In this document: positions 20,449 to 21,466 of the stretch, piece after piece | Position numbering within the stretch: the stretch's first letter is position 1 | How the letters are laid out: each line of letters begins with the position of its first letter | The notes under the pieces: model-generated | Seen by the model: only the letters and a program-made list of their open reading frames with translations | Told to the model about the DNA's origin: nothing | Database searches by the model: none | From: Syncephalis plumigaleata | Taxonomy: Eukaryota > Zoopagomycota > Zoopagomycetes > Zoopagales > Piptocephalidaceae | Direction: 5' to 3' | Assembly: GCA_025201365.1 (NCBI GenBank) | Contig: JAIXMF010000238.1 | Location: forward strand, 1-21,466 | Length of the DNA: 21,466 bases | Translations under genes and position numbers: made by a program

Positions 20449-20452
20449 TAGT

Positions 20453-20458
20453 AATAAA
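20453..20458 (+). terminator. AATAAA just after the stop of gene F
   Basis: The hexamer begins five bases after the F stop codon, implying a very short 3' UTR if it is used. It is a consensus match only. Confidence 0.3.
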
Positions 20459-20683
20459 CATCACATGTGTCAACATACCAAGACTAGCCACATCTACCTG
20501 TTTATTGCCTATTTACTCTACTTACCTATTCATCTATTTGATTACACATCTACATGTATCTCAGCTATTGCTTCATTCTTTTCTTTTTAGTTCTTTCTTT
20601 CTTGTTGTTGTTGTTGTTCATGCAAGCATACTATACTCTATTTTTGTCGCATTATTAATCTTCTTCTTCTTTTCAAATATTAC

Positions 20684-20689
20684 TTTATT
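20684..20689 (-). terminator. Candidate polyadenylation signal of the G-patch gene
   Basis: TTTATT on the + strand (AATAAA on the minus strand) lies about 104 nt after the stop of the minus-strand gene. Confidence 0.45.
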
Positions 20690-20792
20690 AAACATTTACA
20701 TTTACTTTTTTTACTTTATATAAAATGATTACTGCTTATTACAATTATAATTCATTTACAACTTCCGATAGATATGATCAATGATTCTACAG

Positions 20793-21466
20793 TTAACGCT
20801 TCAGATAAGCTAATAGTTCTAGTCGTTCTACTCGATCAACTTCAGCTTTCCGTGCAATAGCTGCCTGTGATATATTGCTTCCTATCTAATAGACACATAG
20901 CATTCATGTATGCATATTAGATTAACAACCTGTAGACTATACTCAAAACAACTAATCCCTACCTCCAAGTCTGATGGCGCGGATGATGGTCGCTCTTTCG
21001 CACCGAGTCCAAGTTGTCTTGGTCGCATACGAGCCTTTATCGGATGTCGTCGCCCTTGTAATTCAACGCCCAATCCTTGGTTGTCATCCCAGCCTGCCCG
21101 CTGAAGCATACGATAACCGATATTCGTCTAGAATCAGGAAGATAGCAATAAATACGTTTGCACTACTACGTATATGATGAAGAATCTAGCTTACCTCATT
21201 CAAAACGATAGGGTCAGGTATGTCAGGATAATCACTACGCGATGCCAAGTGTCCAATACTTTGCTGATGTCGCTCTACACTCTCCCTCGATAGTGCTACT
21301 TGACATACGCGACACCATAGTTCGTTGTCTAGTTGATCTGCCAAGTCATTTAAGACAATATGCTATCGTTGTATCTACTATTATCACTTACCTGCCGTTC
21401 CCGAGCTACTTTGTCCAGTGCTTTCGTTTGATTTGTGCTTATTCAGTTCGCTTGCACTTGTTAATA
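20793..21466 (-). CDS. Zinc-finger plus G-patch domain protein (3' part, GPANK1-like)
   Basis: The minus-strand exons are >21466-21392, 21337-21195, 21127-20963 and 20885-20793; the introns are 54, 67 and 77 nt, GT-AG, with consistent phases. The gene runs off the window, so its start is missing. The visible part has a Ser/Asn-rich segment, then a C2H2 finger of the U1/matrin type (C-R-V-C, 11 residues, H, 5 residues, H). A G-patch follows: GYRMLQRAGWDDNQGLG, then GRRHPIKARMRPRQLGLG. A charged helix-like C-terminus ends the protein. G-patch proteins commonly bind RNA or activate DEAH helicases. The finger-then-G-patch order matches the C-terminal half of GPANK1-type proteins; whether ankyrin repeats precede it cannot be seen. 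It converges on gene F and is unrelated to the methyltransferase array. Confidence 0.88.

Larger units (their letters stand above)
20449..20792. other. Convergent 3' region between gene F and the G-patch gene
   Basis: This 344-nt AT-rich region between two converging genes contains a short TTG run (about 20603-20618) and a TTC run (about 20660-20672), plus one poly(A) signal for each direction. There is no coding potential. Confidence 0.65.

Overview
The window looks like nuclear DNA of an intron-rich fungus, probably an early-diverging lineage (Mucoromycota-like). That placement is inference. The genes are broken by short GT-AG introns of 50-96 nt. The flanking genes are eukaryotic housekeeping genes, and the central gene family resembles the SAM-dependent methyltransferase families known to be expanded in zygomycete-type fungi. 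The DNA is full of di-, tri- and tetranucleotide microsatellites, inside exons as well as between genes. I found no bacterial, phage, transposon or CRISPR features.

Layout: (1) positions 1-2097 (+) hold the 3' part of PAN2, the catalytic subunit of the PAN2-PAN3 poly(A) nuclease, in eight exons. (2) Positions 3049-20448 (+) hold six head-to-tail paralogous class I SAM-dependent methyltransferases, called A to F here: A 3049-4395, B 4877-6582, C 8856-10249, D 11442-12634, E 15003-17490, F 19362-20448. (3) Positions 20793-21466 (-) hold the 3' part of a zinc-finger plus G-patch protein that converges on F.

The six methyltransferases share one plan: a variable, low-complexity N-terminal region (about 40 to 540 residues) followed by a conserved catalytic domain. 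The domain carries motif I (V-L-D-V-x-T-G-x-G-x-W type), an acidic residue after strand 2, an R-P-G-G type turn, a G-x-W-G-G signature and a C-terminal W-Q-x-E-I segment. Five of the six start with Met-Gly and fit the N-myristoylation consensus (G2, then S/T/A at 6 and K/R at 7), followed by a basic cluster. This predicts lipid-anchored, membrane-associated methyltransferases with long flexible tethers. E lacks the signal and has the longest tether.

Three intron positions are shared across the family with fixed phases and have been lost in different combinations. This comparison let me fix several splice sites. F has an apparent one-base deletion near 19994-20001, plus a tandem 5' splice site, so it is either a young pseudogene or an assembly error. 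The long spacers before C, E and F (about 1.9-2.4 kb each) hold no gene I can support. The spacer before C is strongly pyrimidine-rich on the + strand and probably contains a 5'-UTR intron.
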